DNA of 64,000 nt from Lachnospiraceae bacterium (GCA_910576125.1 CAJTHM010000016.1:98677-162676), one strand, 5' to 3'. Shown: positions 7,654 through 17,559, counted from the stretch's first letter. The notes: generated by a model not told the origin, from the letters alone. Program-made: numbers and translations.

Positions 7654-10208
7654 AAACCGGCAATGCTGTCGCAGACATCCGCATACATCTGCAGCAGCGC
7701 CGGATGGTTCTCACGGATGAAAGCCTCATCCGCCTTTTTGCCCGCCATCTCCAGTTCTTTCGCCCTGGCGGAAAGCGCTTCCGCCCCAATGGTCAGCGCA
7801 GTGCTCTTCAGGGCGTGAGCCTTGATTCCATAGTCCGTCCAGTTGGCGGCTTCGTAGAGGGCGTTGAGCTCCGCCTCTTTCTCGGCCCTCTGGTCATGGA
7901 ACATCTGCAGCATCTCCAGGTAGAACCCATCGTCCCCGCCGCAATATTCCAGGCCTATGCCCACATTGATGCCGGCCCGCACCAGGGAACCGTAGGTAGG
8001 GGGTGCCTCCTGCACCGAGGCGCCGGCTTCCTGTACGCTTTTCCGGGAGGCCGGCGTCCGGACGGAATCCGCCTCCGGTTTTTTGCCATCCGCAGAGGAA
8101 TCGCCGGCGGTATCCATTTCCATTGATGCCTCCTGGGCCCCGGACAGCAGCTCATACTGCATGCAATGCTCCGGCAGAATCCGCCTCAGGACACGCTCCA
8201 GCACGGAACACTCAATGGGCTTCGGGATGAATTCGTTGAATCCCTCGTTCCGGAACATTTCCCTTGCGCCGCTGATGGTATTGGCCGTCAGGGCGACCAC
8301 CGGCAGATCCTGGTAGGCTCCGTTATTAATCTCACGAATACGCCGCAAGGTCTCCACACCGTCAAACCCAGGCATCATATGATCCAGGAAAATCACGTCG
8401 TAAGCGGCGCCCGCACATTTATCCACCGCCTCTTTCCCGCTCAGACAGGTGTCCACCTGTATGCCGTAGCTGCCCAGGACGCCCTTGGCCACCATGAGGT
8501 TCATCTCCTCATCGTCCACGGCCAGCACTCTGACGCCCTTGCAGGTAAAGGGCCTGCGGCCTGCGGCCTGGGCCTCCTCGAAGCCGTTGCCCGGCCCTCC
8601 GCCGCTGATCAGGTTCACGATGGACAACGCAAAGAAAGGCTTGCGCAGCACCAGCAGCCTGCTTCCCTCGTCAAGGACAAAATCCCTCTCCGCAATCACC
8701 GCCACGGGAATCGTCTCCGCCAGCTCCTCATAATAAGGAGGATTGGCCATATATTCCCGCTGGGCGATGAACACATGGGTCAGCTTGTGATCCCGCTGCA
8801 GCTTCAACAATCCCTCAAAGTTATGGGCCTGATACCCTTCGATGCCAAGCCCCTCTACCAGATGAAGTATCATCCTGTCGTAATACCTTCGCACCTCGTC
8901 CCTGCTGTACCGCTCCGGCTTGAAGAAGCAGGCGATGCACAGCTGCGAAGCCTCCGGAACTTGGATACAGGGAGTCTCGTCCTCCACTTCCTGAGGTATG
9001 GCGATATGTACCTGCAGCCCTTGCTGCTCCGCACTCTCGAAATGCACGAAGCCGCCCATGGAGCGGAGCAGTCCCCTCGCGATGGGAATCCCCAGCCCCA
9101 GACCGCCAACATACCGCCGGCTTCCGGAATCTGCCTGATAGAAATCGTCCACAATCTGCTCCAGCTGGCCGGAGGTCATGCCAATGCCGGTGTCATAAAT
9201 ATCAATCACCAGATTGATGCCATAAGTCTCCCGCCGGAATCCAATCCAGAGATTGATACCGCCCTCCTCCGTGAACTTCAGGGAGTTTTCCAGCAAAATC
9301 CGCAGGATATGTGTAATCTTATCCGCATCTCCCCGCAGCAAAGACGGCAGCTTCGGATCGATGTCGAACACCATTTCCAGCTTGTCGCTGCCGTTCTGCA
9401 GAGCAGTCATGGTAATCACATCGTTCAGCACTGAAGTAATCCTATAAGGCTCCTTGGCCGCCGCCAAAGTGCCCTCTACTATCTCGGTGTAGTCCAGGAT
9501 ATTGTTAATCTGACCGGACAGCCGCTTGCCGGCCAGCTTTATAGATCTGATATCCTCCCGGATCTCGGGGGAGATGTCCTTGCCCAGAGCCACTTCGCTG
9601 ATGCCGATGACCATATTGACGGGGGTGCGAAGCTCGTGGGACACATTGGACAGGAAATCGGCGTTCTGCCGCACTGCCGTGGCCAGCTGCTCCTGCATGG
9701 TATCGTATCTGGCCCTCTCCCGCCGCCTCCTGTTGATTCGGTACCGCGCCACCACCAGCGACCCCATCACTGCCGACGCGCCCATCGCCATACGCAGCAC
9801 GTCCCCGTTCCGCATGCCGGGGCCGATGGTGCCCAGAAGCAGTAAATGGTACAGCATCTGGAACACATACAGGGCCACTGCCAGGTACAGCAGCCTCTTC
9901 CTGTTCAGCAGAGAAAGCAGCAGCAATACGATACAGGCCACCAGGGGAATGTCGAACAGACTGGATTCATGAACACCGAAAAAGAAAAATTCCATCATCA
10001 GCAGCCCTGTGCAGATGTTCTCATACAGCATTTCCGAGCCGACTCTTCCGATATGGAGCCACCACACCACAAGGCAGCCCGCCACCATCATGGGAACCGT
10101 CCACAGTTCCCACGACATGGTCAGAGTAATCAGTCCCAGCAGCACGCTCAATATGCTGAGTGTGCTTACCATGAGAAGATGCATACTTGTCTGCGCTTCC
10201 GTCCTCAT
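7650..10208 (-). CDS. Hybrid sensor histidine kinase with receiver and HPt domains
   Basis: An 852-residue tripartite phosphorelay kinase. Residues about 10-155 form several membrane helices with almost no extracytoplasmic loop. The phosphoacceptor is His191 (SHELRTP), then HATPase with DTGIGM near 339 and GLGLGI near 370. A divergent segment of unclear role spans about 420-535, possibly a degenerate receiver. A true receiver follows at about 557-675 with Asp609 and Lys663. After a low-complexity linker the C-terminus is a histidine phosphotransfer domain with His798 (AHALKS). Its start overlaps the stop of the upstream lone receiver by one base (TAATG), and its stop overlaps the start of the downstream kinase-DegV gene, so the three proteins are translationally coupled and probably form one relay. 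Confidence 0.9.
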   Translation of the reverse strand: MRTEAQTSMHLLMVSTLSILSVLLGLITLTMSWELWTVPMMVAGCLVVWWLHIGRVGSEMLYENICTGLLMMEFFFFGVHESSLFDIPLVACIVLLLLSLLNRKRLLYLAVALYVFQMLYHLLLLGTIGPGMRNGDVLRMAMGASAVMGSLVVARYRINRRRRERARYDTMQEQLATAVRQNADFLSNVSHELRTPVNMVIGISEVALGKDISPEIREDIRSIKLAGKRLSGQINNILDYTEIVEGTLAAAKEPYRITSVLNDVITMTALQNGSDKLEMVFDIDPKLPSLLRGDADKITHILRILLENSLKFTEEGGINLWIGFRRETYGINLVIDIYDTGIGMTSGQLEQIVDDFYQADSGSRRYVGGLGLGIPIARGLLRSMGGFVHFESAEQQGLQVHIAIPQEVEDETPCIQVPEASQLCIACFFKPERYSRDEVRRYYDRMILHLVEGLGIEGYQAHNFEGLLKLQRDHKLTHVFIAQREYMANPPYYEELAETIPVAVIAERDFVLDEGSRLLVLRKPFFALSIVNLISGGGPGNGFEEAQAAGRRPFTCKGVRVLAVDDEEMNLMVAKGVLGSYGIQVDTCLSGKEAVDKCAGAAYDVIFLDHMMPGFDGVETLRRIREINNGAYQDLPVVALTANTISGAREMFRNEGFNEFIPKPIECSVLERVLRRILPEHCMQYELLSGAQEASMEMDTAGDSSADGKKPEADSVRTPASRKSVQEAGASVQEAPPTYGSLVRAGINVGIGLEYCGGDDGFYLEMLQMFHDQRAEKEAELNALYEAANWTDYGIKAHALKSTALTIGAEALSARAKELEMAGKKADEAFIRENHPALLQMYADVCDSIAGL

Positions 10209-10567
10209 TACTTCTCAAACTCCTTTGCAAGCCGTTCCTGCAGGTCCTGGGGCAGGAACGGTTTCTTCAGATAATTGACCGCCCCCAGCCGGATTGCATT
10301 CATCACGTCGTCCTCATATCCTGACGCCGTCAGGAAAATCACCGGAACTTCTATATTCCTTTCTTTCATGCGCTCAAATGTTTCGATGCCGCTCATGCCG
10401 GGCATCTCGATGTCCAGAAGAATCAGGTCAACTTTCTCGTTCTTCAGAATGTCCAGCGCCTCCTGGCCTGATTCCGTGGTCAGTATGTCATAATTCTTCT
10501 CCAGAATCAGCCTTGTCCTCCTTAAATTCATCTTGTCATCATCCACTACCAAAATCGTTTTCTGCAT
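10208..10567 (-). CDS. Stand-alone response regulator receiver protein
   Basis: A 119-residue CheY-like receiver without an output domain. It shows the acidic pair in VVDDD, the phosphoacceptor aspartate in LLDIEMPG (about residue 52), the conserved Thr in FLTASG and the Lys in KKPF. It is the first gene of the phosphorelay operon, preceded by a promoter-like sequence and by AAGGAGG about 14 nt before the ATG. With no DNA-binding domain, it probably acts by protein contact or as a phosphate shuttle or sink for the HPt domain encoded next. Confidence 0.92.
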   Translation of the reverse strand: MQKTILVVDDDKMNLRRTRLILEKNYDILTTESGQEALDILKNEKVDLILLDIEMPGMSGIETFERMKERNIEVPVIFLTASGYEDDVMNAIRLGAVNYLKKPFLPQDLQERLAKEFEK

Positions 10568-10680
10568 ATCGCCTGCTGCCTCCTTGCTTATTTCGTAAGA
10601 ATTCCAGGAATCATCTTATCGTCTTTTCTAATGCGGTATCCCGATTATCCTGTCCCCTCTATAAATCCTGATTCATAGTT

Positions 10681-10710
10681 AGTATAGCATATCCCTGTAG
10701 GCCTACGCAA
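10681..10710 (-). promoter_or_regulatory. Putative promoter of the phosphorelay operon
   Basis: Minus-strand TTGCGT and TATACT are spaced by 18 bp, about 115 bp before the receiver gene. The -10 matches five of six consensus bases. Confidence 0.5.
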
Positions 10711-10746
10711 TTCATCTTTTACGGCCAATCATTAAATTTTTATTAA

Positions 10747-10769
10747 TTTTCCGGGTCTGTACCGGAAAA
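10747..10769. other. Intergenic inverted repeat
   Basis: TTTTCCGG and CCGGAAAA face each other across a 7-nt loop, just beyond the fucI terminator. It could be a second termination hairpin for read-through. Confidence 0.4.
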
Positions 10770-10784
10770 AATCCCGGCAAAAAA

Positions 10785-10824
10785 CAGGCGCCCCGCCGCA
10801 TGTTCCCTATGCAGCAGACGCCTG
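10785..10824 (-). terminator. Rho-independent terminator of fucI
   Basis: A CAGGCG/CGCCTG stem extended inward by CTGCAT/ATGCGG-like pairing is followed on the minus strand by six T residues. It begins 31 bp after the fucI stop. Confidence 0.8.
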
Positions 10825-10855
10825 ATTCTCATTCTCCGGACTATACAGCCTTGTC

Positions 10856-12649
10856 TTACTTATACAGAGGCCCGTAAGCCGCGCACGCGCGGTAGTCCTG
10901 TCCCTCCTTGTCCATGCCGAAAGCGTTCCAGGCCGCCGGCCGGAAAATCTTGTCCTCGTTCACGTTGTGCATGCAGATGGGGATACGCAGCATGGAGCAC
11001 ATGGTAATCAGATCCGCGCCGATATGGCCGTAGCTGATGGCGCCGTGGTTGGCCCCCCAGTTGTTCATCACATCGTAAGCCGTCCTGAACGCGCCCTCCC
11101 CGGTAGTCCTGGGTGCGAACCAGGTACAAGGCCATGTATAGTCGGTGCGCTTCCACAGTTTATCCGACACTTCATCCGGCAGATGAATCGTCCAGCCTTC
11201 CGCTATCTGCATCACAGGCCCCAGGCCCTTTACCAGGTTCAGACGAATCATCGTAGCGGGCATCTGGGCTTCCGTCAGAAAACGGGAAGAATATCCACCG
11301 CCGCGGAAATAGCCGAAATCTGCCGCGTTCCACGTAGTGGCTTCCATGATAGCTTTCTGGTCCGCCTCAGTGACCTCATACCAGGGCTTCATGACGCCGT
11401 TGCCCTCCGCATCTTTCGCCTGGCCGTTGGCATCCAGGCAGGCAGCGCCGGAGTTGATCAGATGGATGAACCCACCTGACTCCTTAGCAACACCCTCCAG
11501 TTCATAGCCTGTGGCTTTCATCACCGCCTCAGGGCTCCAGTAGGTGCGCACGTCCGCAAAAATCTGGGCGCGATTGGTCAGCAGCTTCATGAACAACATC
11601 CCCAGTCCGTTCAGGGTATCGTTCTCCGTAGCCAATATGTAGGGCTCCCTGGCGCCGTTCCAGTCGAAAGAGGTGTTCAGCATGGCCTCGGGGAAGTCAC
11701 AGTTGGGATAGAAGTCCGTCCACTGCCTCTGCCCCTGGAAACCAGCTGCGATGGCATTGTGGCCGACCATCTCCTCTTCCCGGCCCTCCGGCAGGTTTTT
11801 GTTGCCGTTCATCAAGTCCTTGATGATGCACATCATCTTGACTACGAACTCCCAGTCCTTATCTTTCTCTTCCCGGGTCTTCCGGACTGCCTCCGGATTC
11901 TTGTCGAAGCCTTCCCTGCAGCTGGCCTTTACCCAGGAAAGAGCTCTCTCATATTCTTTCTGGTCATAGATGCCCTCTGTCATGCGGCGGATAATCTCCA
12001 CCTCGTCCACAGACTCCACACGCATGCCAAGATACTCCTCTATGAACGCAGAATCGATGATGGAACCGCCGATGCCCATGCAGATAGAGCCAATCTGCAG
12101 ATAGGATTTCCCGCGCATGGTAGCCACCGCCACCGCGGCACGCCCGAAGCGCAGAAGCTTCTCCTTCACGTCCTCAGGGATGGAAACGTCATCCGCCTCC
12201 TGTACATCATGGCCATAAATCCCAAAAGCAGGCAAGCCTTTCTGGGCGTGCGTGGCCAGCACCGATGCCAGATACACCGCACCGGGACGCTCCGTGCCGT
12301 TGAATCCCCAGACGCCCTTGATGGTATTCGGATCCATGTCCATGGTCTCCGCCCCATAGCACCAGCATGGCGTCACTGTCAGGGTGATGTCCACTCCTGC
12401 CTTGCGGAACTTGTCCGCACAGGCGGCGGTCTCCCCTACACGCCCGATTGTGGTGTCCGCAATCACCACCTTCACCGGCTCCCCATTGCTGTAGCGCAGA
12501 TTCTCCGCAAACAGCGCCGCCGCGGCTTTCGCCATGTTCATGGTCTGTTCCTCCAGGGATTCACGCACTTTCAGATAGCCTCTCCTGCCATCGATGGTAG
12601 GACGTATGCCAATTACCGGGTAATCGCCAATCAGCCTGTTTTCTGCCAT
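10856..12649 (-). CDS. fucI: L-fucose isomerase
   Basis: Mn-dependent ketol isomerase converting L-fucose to L-fuculose, and often D-arabinose to D-ribulose, in the cytosol. The 597 residues match FucI length. Metal ligands known from the E. coli enzyme (Glu337, Asp361, His528) are recognisable at an offset of about five: Glu342 in ATENDTLNG, Asp366 in FADVRTYW, and a His in the GANHGAISYGH segment. The start is supported by AGAGGAGG upstream of the ATG. It stands alone between its own promoter and terminator, with no fuculokinase, aldolase or fucose permease nearby. This suggests use of host mucin fucose with the remaining genes elsewhere. Confidence 0.95.
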   Translation of the reverse strand: MAENRLIGDYPVIGIRPTIDGRRGYLKVRESLEEQTMNMAKAAAALFAENLRYSNGEPVKVVIADTTIGRVGETAACADKFRKAGVDITLTVTPCWCYGAETMDMDPNTIKGVWGFNGTERPGAVYLASVLATHAQKGLPAFGIYGHDVQEADDVSIPEDVKEKLLRFGRAAVAVATMRGKSYLQIGSICMGIGGSIIDSAFIEEYLGMRVESVDEVEIIRRMTEGIYDQKEYERALSWVKASCREGFDKNPEAVRKTREEKDKDWEFVVKMMCIIKDLMNGNKNLPEGREEEMVGHNAIAAGFQGQRQWTDFYPNCDFPEAMLNTSFDWNGAREPYILATENDTLNGLGMLFMKLLTNRAQIFADVRTYWSPEAVMKATGYELEGVAKESGGFIHLINSGAACLDANGQAKDAEGNGVMKPWYEVTEADQKAIMEATTWNAADFGYFRGGGYSSRFLTEAQMPATMIRLNLVKGLGPVMQIAEGWTIHLPDEVSDKLWKRTDYTWPCTWFAPRTTGEGAFRTAYDVMNNWGANHGAISYGHIGADLITMCSMLRIPICMHNVNEDKIFRPAAWNAFGMDKEGQDYRACAAYGPLYK

Positions 12650-12669
12650 TTTATATCCTCCTCTGAAAT

Positions 12670-12685
12670 TTGATTAAAAAATCAA
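12670..12685. promoter_or_regulatory. Palindrome just downstream of the fucI promoter
   Basis: TTGATT and AATCAA flank four A residues immediately after the expected transcription start. The position would suit an operator or a leader hairpin. Confidence 0.35.
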
Positions 12686-12693
12686 GCAGTTTT

Positions 12694-12721
12694 ATTATAA
12701 TATACTGGCAGTTTTTTTCAA
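12694..12721 (-). promoter_or_regulatory. Strong sigma-A promoter of fucI
   Basis: TTGAAA and a perfect TATAAT on the minus strand with a 16-bp spacer, about 45 bp before the start codon. Confidence 0.75.
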
Positions 12722-12851
12722 GTGTTTTACGGACAATTTTATGGCAGGCTTTTATCCAAATTTCTTCGAGGTCTTTTTATGCGCCCTTACTTCCCCCGTC
12801 CGCCTGTTTTCCTTCCGGGACTCCTGCTTTCTTTCCCATCCACGGACACCC

Positions 12852-15464
12852 TCACAGACTATTCGGGCGTGCCTCGGGATAGCTTTCCTGCTCCGTCACA
12901 TGCCATGTAGTGGTGACCTTGAACAAATCCCCGTCCACCTCCAGGTCCAGTTCCCCTCCCTGCAGTTCCATAAAACTTTTTGCGATGGCCAGCCCCAGTC
13001 CGCTTCCCTCGGTATTGCGGGAGGCGTCTCCTCTCACGAACCGCTCTGTCAGCTCTGAAGAGTCAACCGTTATCTCCCGGGCAGAAATATTCTTCAGAGT
13101 TATGATGACCGTATCCCCTATCCGGAATCCGTTCACATAGACTCTGGTGCCCGGCAGGGCGTATTTCGCGATATTGCCGAACAGATTCTCATAGATGCGG
13201 TAGGTCTTCTGGCTGTCCAGAGGCAGAATCACTTTCTCTTCCGACAGATTCATGCGCACATCCAGCCCGGCCGCCCCGATTTTGTCCGACATCTCAAAGG
13301 CCACCTGCTTCACAAGGTTCATGATGTCCAGGTCCATGATGTTCAGCGTGATGTTCTGGGAGCTTGCCTTGCTGAATTCAAACAAATCGTCAATCAGGCT
13401 CTTCAGCCGCAGAGACTTTCGCTCCAGCGTGTCCAGATATTCTTTCCGCTGCTCCTCGGTGGTGCCGTTTTCCTTCAGAAGATTGATATATGTGATGATT
13501 GCGGTCAGCGGTGTCTTCAAATCATGGGACATGTTCGTCACCAGCTCCACTTTCATCCGCTGGCTCTTCACCTCTGTCTCCACGGCTTTCTGCAGGCCAT
13601 CCTGGATTTTAAAGACCTGTTCCCTGAAAGGCTCGAAGATTCCCAAGTCCTCCGGAATGGATACGTTCAGATTCCCCGCGGCAATCTCATCCACCGCTTT
13701 CAGCAGAATTCTGTAACGTTTCTGAAGCTCACTGACATATTTCCGCAGGATGAAATAAAGCACGATGGAGTAGACTATGATAATCGCCACACCTCCCACC
13801 CAGAAGAAGCTTATCAAAGCCAAAATGACCGCGTTCACAATCAATATCTTTATAATCGTCTTGTTCGCATTCCTGGTCAAATCCATATGTGCCATAGCGT
13901 CATAAGCGCCCACTGCCTTTCCTTTTATGAAAGGGAAGATACGGTATATCAGGCTCCGCTCTCTGATGTACCTCCCTAGCCCCAGCTCCGGCAGCGCCCT
14001 GGCGCAGACACCCACATACCAGCAGCAGAAAGCGAAGACAGCAAGCACCGCCATGTTGACCATCATGGCCAACGCCCTCCCGCTGCCTGAATTGATTCTC
14101 AGATAATCCGAAAACGCCCCCCCTGCCCTGCCGCTGGCCACATAGGCAATCATATTCAGGACCAGCGAGGTAACACCCATCAGGCCGGTGCCGAAACACA
14201 CAAGGAACTCCAATGATGCCGTGCAGATCCTTTCGTCCATCCATGGCCTGTGACTTTTCGGCATAGGGAAAAGAAGTCCCAGCAGCGCCAGGCCAAGCAT
14301 GCACAGCAGCACAATCCCCGTCAGGCCGGAGTCATAATAGGAACTGGCGAAAAAGTCATGATACCCCGCCGCATCATAGTACAGGACCCCTGTGTCGCCA
14401 GCGTAGCTTGAAATCATTCTCCCCACATACATCCCCTGGGATTTTTCCTGTCTGGTGCTCCACTCTTCTGAAGAGATGGTGTAAGTCACGGTACAGCCCG
14501 CGGGTGTTTTCACTCTCCCGTATTTGCTGAAGGTATTCATAGCCAACCCCATCTGGATCTGGACGGAATTCATCCTGGCTGCTTCATTTGCCAGCTTCCT
14601 GATCTGGTTCACGTCCTTGCCGCACAAATCATCTCCGATGGTCACATTCCCGGCATCATCAAATTGAAAGCTCAGGCGGAAATACAGGGAGCCGGCGCTT
14701 CTGTTCCGGTCCTCCACGGACATGTTGGTGACATATTTCCCTGTGGCATGGTCTTCGATGATATAGCCATAGCAGCTGTTCAGATCTGGGAAGTTCTCCT
14801 CCAGCATGCCAAAGTACGTCTCCAGTTTTTCCAAATCATTTTCCAGGTTGTAGCTGTCATTTTGGCTCAGATCATAGGACTCCCCGCTGTCCTGAAACTC
14901 TTTCAGCACTTCTTCGTCCAGCAGACCCTGTTCCACATAGGACGCTATCTGCTCCTCTTTCAACAGCCCATAGGCAGCGGCCTCATTCAGGGACATTTCT
15001 ATCAGTTCTTCCTCTGAGATAACCTGTTGCGCCATGCTGATTTCCGTCACCAGGCTCATCAGATTGTTGTAAGTCCGCCTCCGCTCCGCATCCAGTATCC
15101 ACTGGTGCCCCTCCCCTGTCTCCAGATAGATGTCCCTGTAGTCAAGCTCCTTTTCGCTCTGTGCATTGCGCAGATCGTGGTACAGCAGATAACAGTTCTG
15201 ATACAGCCAGGCGATATTGTCCGCAGTCTCTATGGGAGTTTCTTCATATTTCTCCGCCCTGGAGCGGAAGATTCCATAGAAACTGCTGAACACCGCGGCA
15301 AATGCAAGGCTGATGAGAGCGCCCCTGTAGATCCAGGGCTTCTCATGCCGCAATCTGCCCGGCCCCCTCCGCTTCCTGGCATTGTTCTCGGAAGCGGCAG
15401 AATCAATCCGCCCCTGTTCACCCTGCCTTTTCGGAATCCTTTCCTTCCCTTTAAAAAGCCCCAT
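12852..15464 (-). CDS. Sensor histidine kinase with large extracytoplasmic domain
   Basis: An 870-residue membrane kinase, partner of the response regulator encoded just upstream (58 bp gap). A basic cytoplasmic tail precedes a first helix at about 48-66; residues about 70-380 form a large, largely helical outside domain of unknown fold; several helices follow at about 380-575. A HAMP-like stretch (LLKAVDEIAAGNLNV) leads to the phosphoacceptor His647 (MSHDLKTPL) and an HATPase domain ending in GSGLGLAIAKS. This architecture is common among VanS/YycG-like sensors of Clostridia that respond to cell-envelope conditions, but the stimulus is not deducible. Start ATG at 15464 has a GGAGGAT upstream. 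Confidence 0.9.
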   Translation of the reverse strand: MGLFKGKERIPKRQGEQGRIDSAASENNARKRRGPGRLRHEKPWIYRGALISLAFAAVFSSFYGIFRSRAEKYEETPIETADNIAWLYQNCYLLYHDLRNAQSEKELDYRDIYLETGEGHQWILDAERRRTYNNLMSLVTEISMAQQVISEEELIEMSLNEAAAYGLLKEEQIASYVEQGLLDEEVLKEFQDSGESYDLSQNDSYNLENDLEKLETYFGMLEENFPDLNSCYGYIIEDHATGKYVTNMSVEDRNRSAGSLYFRLSFQFDDAGNVTIGDDLCGKDVNQIRKLANEAARMNSVQIQMGLAMNTFSKYGRVKTPAGCTVTYTISSEEWSTRQEKSQGMYVGRMISSYAGDTGVLYYDAAGYHDFFASSYYDSGLTGIVLLCMLGLALLGLLFPMPKSHRPWMDERICTASLEFLVCFGTGLMGVTSLVLNMIAYVASGRAGGAFSDYLRINSGSGRALAMMVNMAVLAVFAFCCWYVGVCARALPELGLGRYIRERSLIYRIFPFIKGKAVGAYDAMAHMDLTRNANKTIIKILIVNAVILALISFFWVGGVAIIIVYSIVLYFILRKYVSELQKRYRILLKAVDEIAAGNLNVSIPEDLGIFEPFREQVFKIQDGLQKAVETEVKSQRMKVELVTNMSHDLKTPLTAIITYINLLKENGTTEEQRKEYLDTLERKSLRLKSLIDDLFEFSKASSQNITLNIMDLDIMNLVKQVAFEMSDKIGAAGLDVRMNLSEEKVILPLDSQKTYRIYENLFGNIAKYALPGTRVYVNGFRIGDTVIITLKNISAREITVDSSELTERFVRGDASRNTEGSGLGLAIAKSFMELQGGELDLEVDGDLFKVTTTWHVTEQESYPEARPNSL

Positions 15465-15522
15465 ACCATCCTCCTGCTATCCCTGATTCCACTGCCCGCT
15501 TCATCAGCGGTACGTCTCTTCT

Positions 15523-16233
15523 CTACTGCCTGTCAATCTTATAGCCTACGCCCCACACTACTTTCAGATATTTGGGATTCTTCGGGTCAATCTCGATTTT
15601 CTCCCGTATGTTCCGCACATGGACCATGATCGTGTCCGTGTTCACTGCCTTTTCGTTCCAGATGCGCTCATAAATCTCGTCCGCCGAGAAGACCCTCCCC
15701 GGGTTCTTGATCAAAAGCTGCACAATCTTGAATTCCATAGGAGTCAGCTTCACCGGCTCACCGTCCACGCTCACTTCCACAGTATCCTCATTGAGTTCCA
15801 GGCCGCCGATGGTGTAAACATGGTCTTTGTTTCCGTCTTCTTTTAAGGCAGACAGATATTTGGAATATCTGCGCAGATGGGAATTGACCCGCGCCAGGAG
15901 CTCCAGCGGGGTGAAAGGCTTCGTCACATAGTCGTCTGCCCCCATATTCAGCCCCATGATCTTATCCACCTCTTCCGACTTGGCCGACAGCATGATGACG
16001 GGAAATTCATACTCTTTGGACCGCAGCTTCATCAGCATGGTGACTCCGTCCATCACAGGCATCATGATATCCACGATTGCCAGATGTATCTCCTGCCGCT
16101 CCGCCACCGCAAGGCCCTCCGCGCCATTGGCGGCCTGATATACCTCATATCCCTGGTTCCGCAGATAAATTTCGATGCCCTCCCGAATCTCCTTGTCGTC
16201 CTCTACCACTAAGACGTGATACTTTTGTTCCAT
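15523..16233 (-). CDS. Response regulator, OmpR/PhoB family
   Basis: DNA-binding transcription factor of 236 residues. The receiver (about 1-120) carries DD near residue 12-13, phosphoacceptor Asp in VDIMMPVMDG near 55, and KPFTPLEL near 105. The C-terminal winged helix is typical (LTPMEFKIVQLL, then AVNTDTIMVHVRNIREKIE). It resembles VanR/PhoB regulators. It is followed by its cognate kinase, and a GT4 glycosyltransferase gene ends 108 bp upstream on the same strand, so this pair may be transcribed with, or may control, the DedA-GT4 unit. Confidence 0.95.
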   Translation of the reverse strand: MEQKYHVLVVEDDKEIREGIEIYLRNQGYEVYQAANGAEGLAVAERQEIHLAIVDIMMPVMDGVTMLMKLRSKEYEFPVIMLSAKSEEVDKIMGLNMGADDYVTKPFTPLELLARVNSHLRRYSKYLSALKEDGNKDHVYTIGGLELNEDTVEVSVDGEPVKLTPMEFKIVQLLIKNPGRVFSADEIYERIWNEKAVNTDTIMVHVRNIREKIEIDPKNPKYLKVVWGVGYKIDRQ

Positions 16234-16341
16234 TCGATGTCCCTCCGGTTTTCATTGCGGACTTCCCTGGCTGCGGTCTGTGACATCAGTACCGGAAGCT
16301 GCCGGCCCTGTAGCAGTCCGGCGTGCTGCCCAAGCTGTGGC

Positions 16342-17559
16342 CTAGCCCTCCGGCAGCAGCCGGATATTCCGCTTTTTCTGTATTGCGTCTTCCGCAATAA
16401 CACTATTATAATAATGAACCGCTTTTAAAGCAACAGCTTCTTCGCGGTAGAGGGTACCTTTTTGATACGCGTTCCTTGACATCTCCTCTGCATCATATGT
16501 ACAGGCTCCGTTCAGGAACTTTGTCACTCTGGCGGCATACTCCCCGGTATCCTCCCCAGTCAGGATGCCGTTTATCCCGTCGTCTACCAGGTCCTCCACG
16601 CCGGATGCCCTCACGGCAATCACAGGCGTGGCTCCTGCAAAGGCTTCCAGCACTACGATACCCTGGGTCTCTGTCCTGGAGGCGAACAGGAATGCGTCCG
16701 CCGCCTTAAAATAGGCGGAAATCCGTTCATTCGGTATGGTTCCCGTAAAGACCACATCATCCCCGAGTCCCAGCTGTAAGCTTCGCTTCTCCAGGGCCTC
16801 CCTGTCCGGCCCGTCTCCCACCAGCAGCATCCGGAACGGCTTTCCGTAAAGGCTCTTCATCCGGGCCAGGCTCTCCAGCAGAAATGCCACATTCTTCTCA
16901 TTGGCCATTCTGGATACTGTCAGTAAAAGCGGCATTTCCACTGCGCCGTACTGTATACGTATCCGTGCCGCCCGCTCATCGCTTACCTGAAAATTCTCCT
17001 GCTCAATACCTGTGGGCAGGACTCCGATTCTATCCTGAGGCACATGGCAGGTATCCGTAAGGTACTGCTGCATGCCTGCGGTGGGCGCGAACACGAAATT
17101 GCAATGCTTCAAAAAGGTGTGCAGGTACAATGGCATGACTTTCTCCAGCCTGCAGATTCCCTTTGTATAGCAGCGGGCGTACTGTTCATATCTGGTATGG
17201 TAGGTGAACACCAGCGGGATATGGAATTTCCGGGACAGGCGCACCGCCGTTCTGCCAATGAGCATGGGATGGTGCACATGAATGATGTCATAATCATTTT
17301 TGCGGAATTCCTGCTCTATCCTTGCGTCGAAAGGGTTGGGGAGCACGATTCCTCCGATGAAACGCTTCATACAGGTGGCATAGCGGAACACATTCTCCTC
17401 TGCAGGATCCTTTTCCATCTCTTGCTGTTCTTTATAGGTAGGCGCGAAAATCGTCACCTCATGCCCCAGCTCCTTAAGCCCTCTGGCCAGCCGTTCTATG
17501 GAGATGGGCACGCCGCCCATGACTGGTTTATAATTGTTCGTCATCAATGCGATTCTCAT
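16342..17559 (-). CDS. GT4 family glycosyltransferase
   Basis: Retaining GT-B glycosyltransferase of 405 residues. The N-terminal acceptor domain starts with MTNNYKPVMGGV and contains the VHVHHP-like HVHHPMLIGR; the C-terminal nucleotide-sugar domain has RMANEKN, LLVGDGPDREAL and the ETQGIVVLEAF segment with the conserved pair of glutamates. The closest well-known group is diglucosyl/monoglucosyl diacylglycerol synthases, so a membrane glycolipid is a plausible product. It starts 13 bp after the DedA gene, which supports a membrane-lipid role. A lipid acceptor is inference; the family call is firm. Confidence 0.88.
   Translation of the reverse strand: MRIALMTNNYKPVMGGVPISIERLARGLKELGHEVTIFAPTYKEQQEMEKDPAEENVFRYATCMKRFIGGIVLPNPFDARIEQEFRKNDYDIIHVHHPMLIGRTAVRLSRKFHIPLVFTYHTRYEQYARCYTKGICRLEKVMPLYLHTFLKHCNFVFAPTAGMQQYLTDTCHVPQDRIGVLPTGIEQENFQVSDERAARIRIQYGAVEMPLLLTVSRMANEKNVAFLLESLARMKSLYGKPFRMLLVGDGPDREALEKRSLQLGLGDDVVFTGTIPNERISAYFKAADAFLFASRTETQGIVVLEAFAGATPVIAVRASGVEDLVDDGINGILTGEDTGEYAARVTKFLNGACTYDAEEMSRNAYQKGTLYREEAVALKAVHYYNSVIAEDAIQKKRNIRLLPEG

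Noticed and set aside
6370..9434. Long plus-strand ORFs (over 400 codons) opposite the phosphorelay genes
   Set aside because: The minus strand encodes full conserved kinase and receiver domains in the same place; the plus-strand frames have no domain pattern and arise from GC-rich codon bias.
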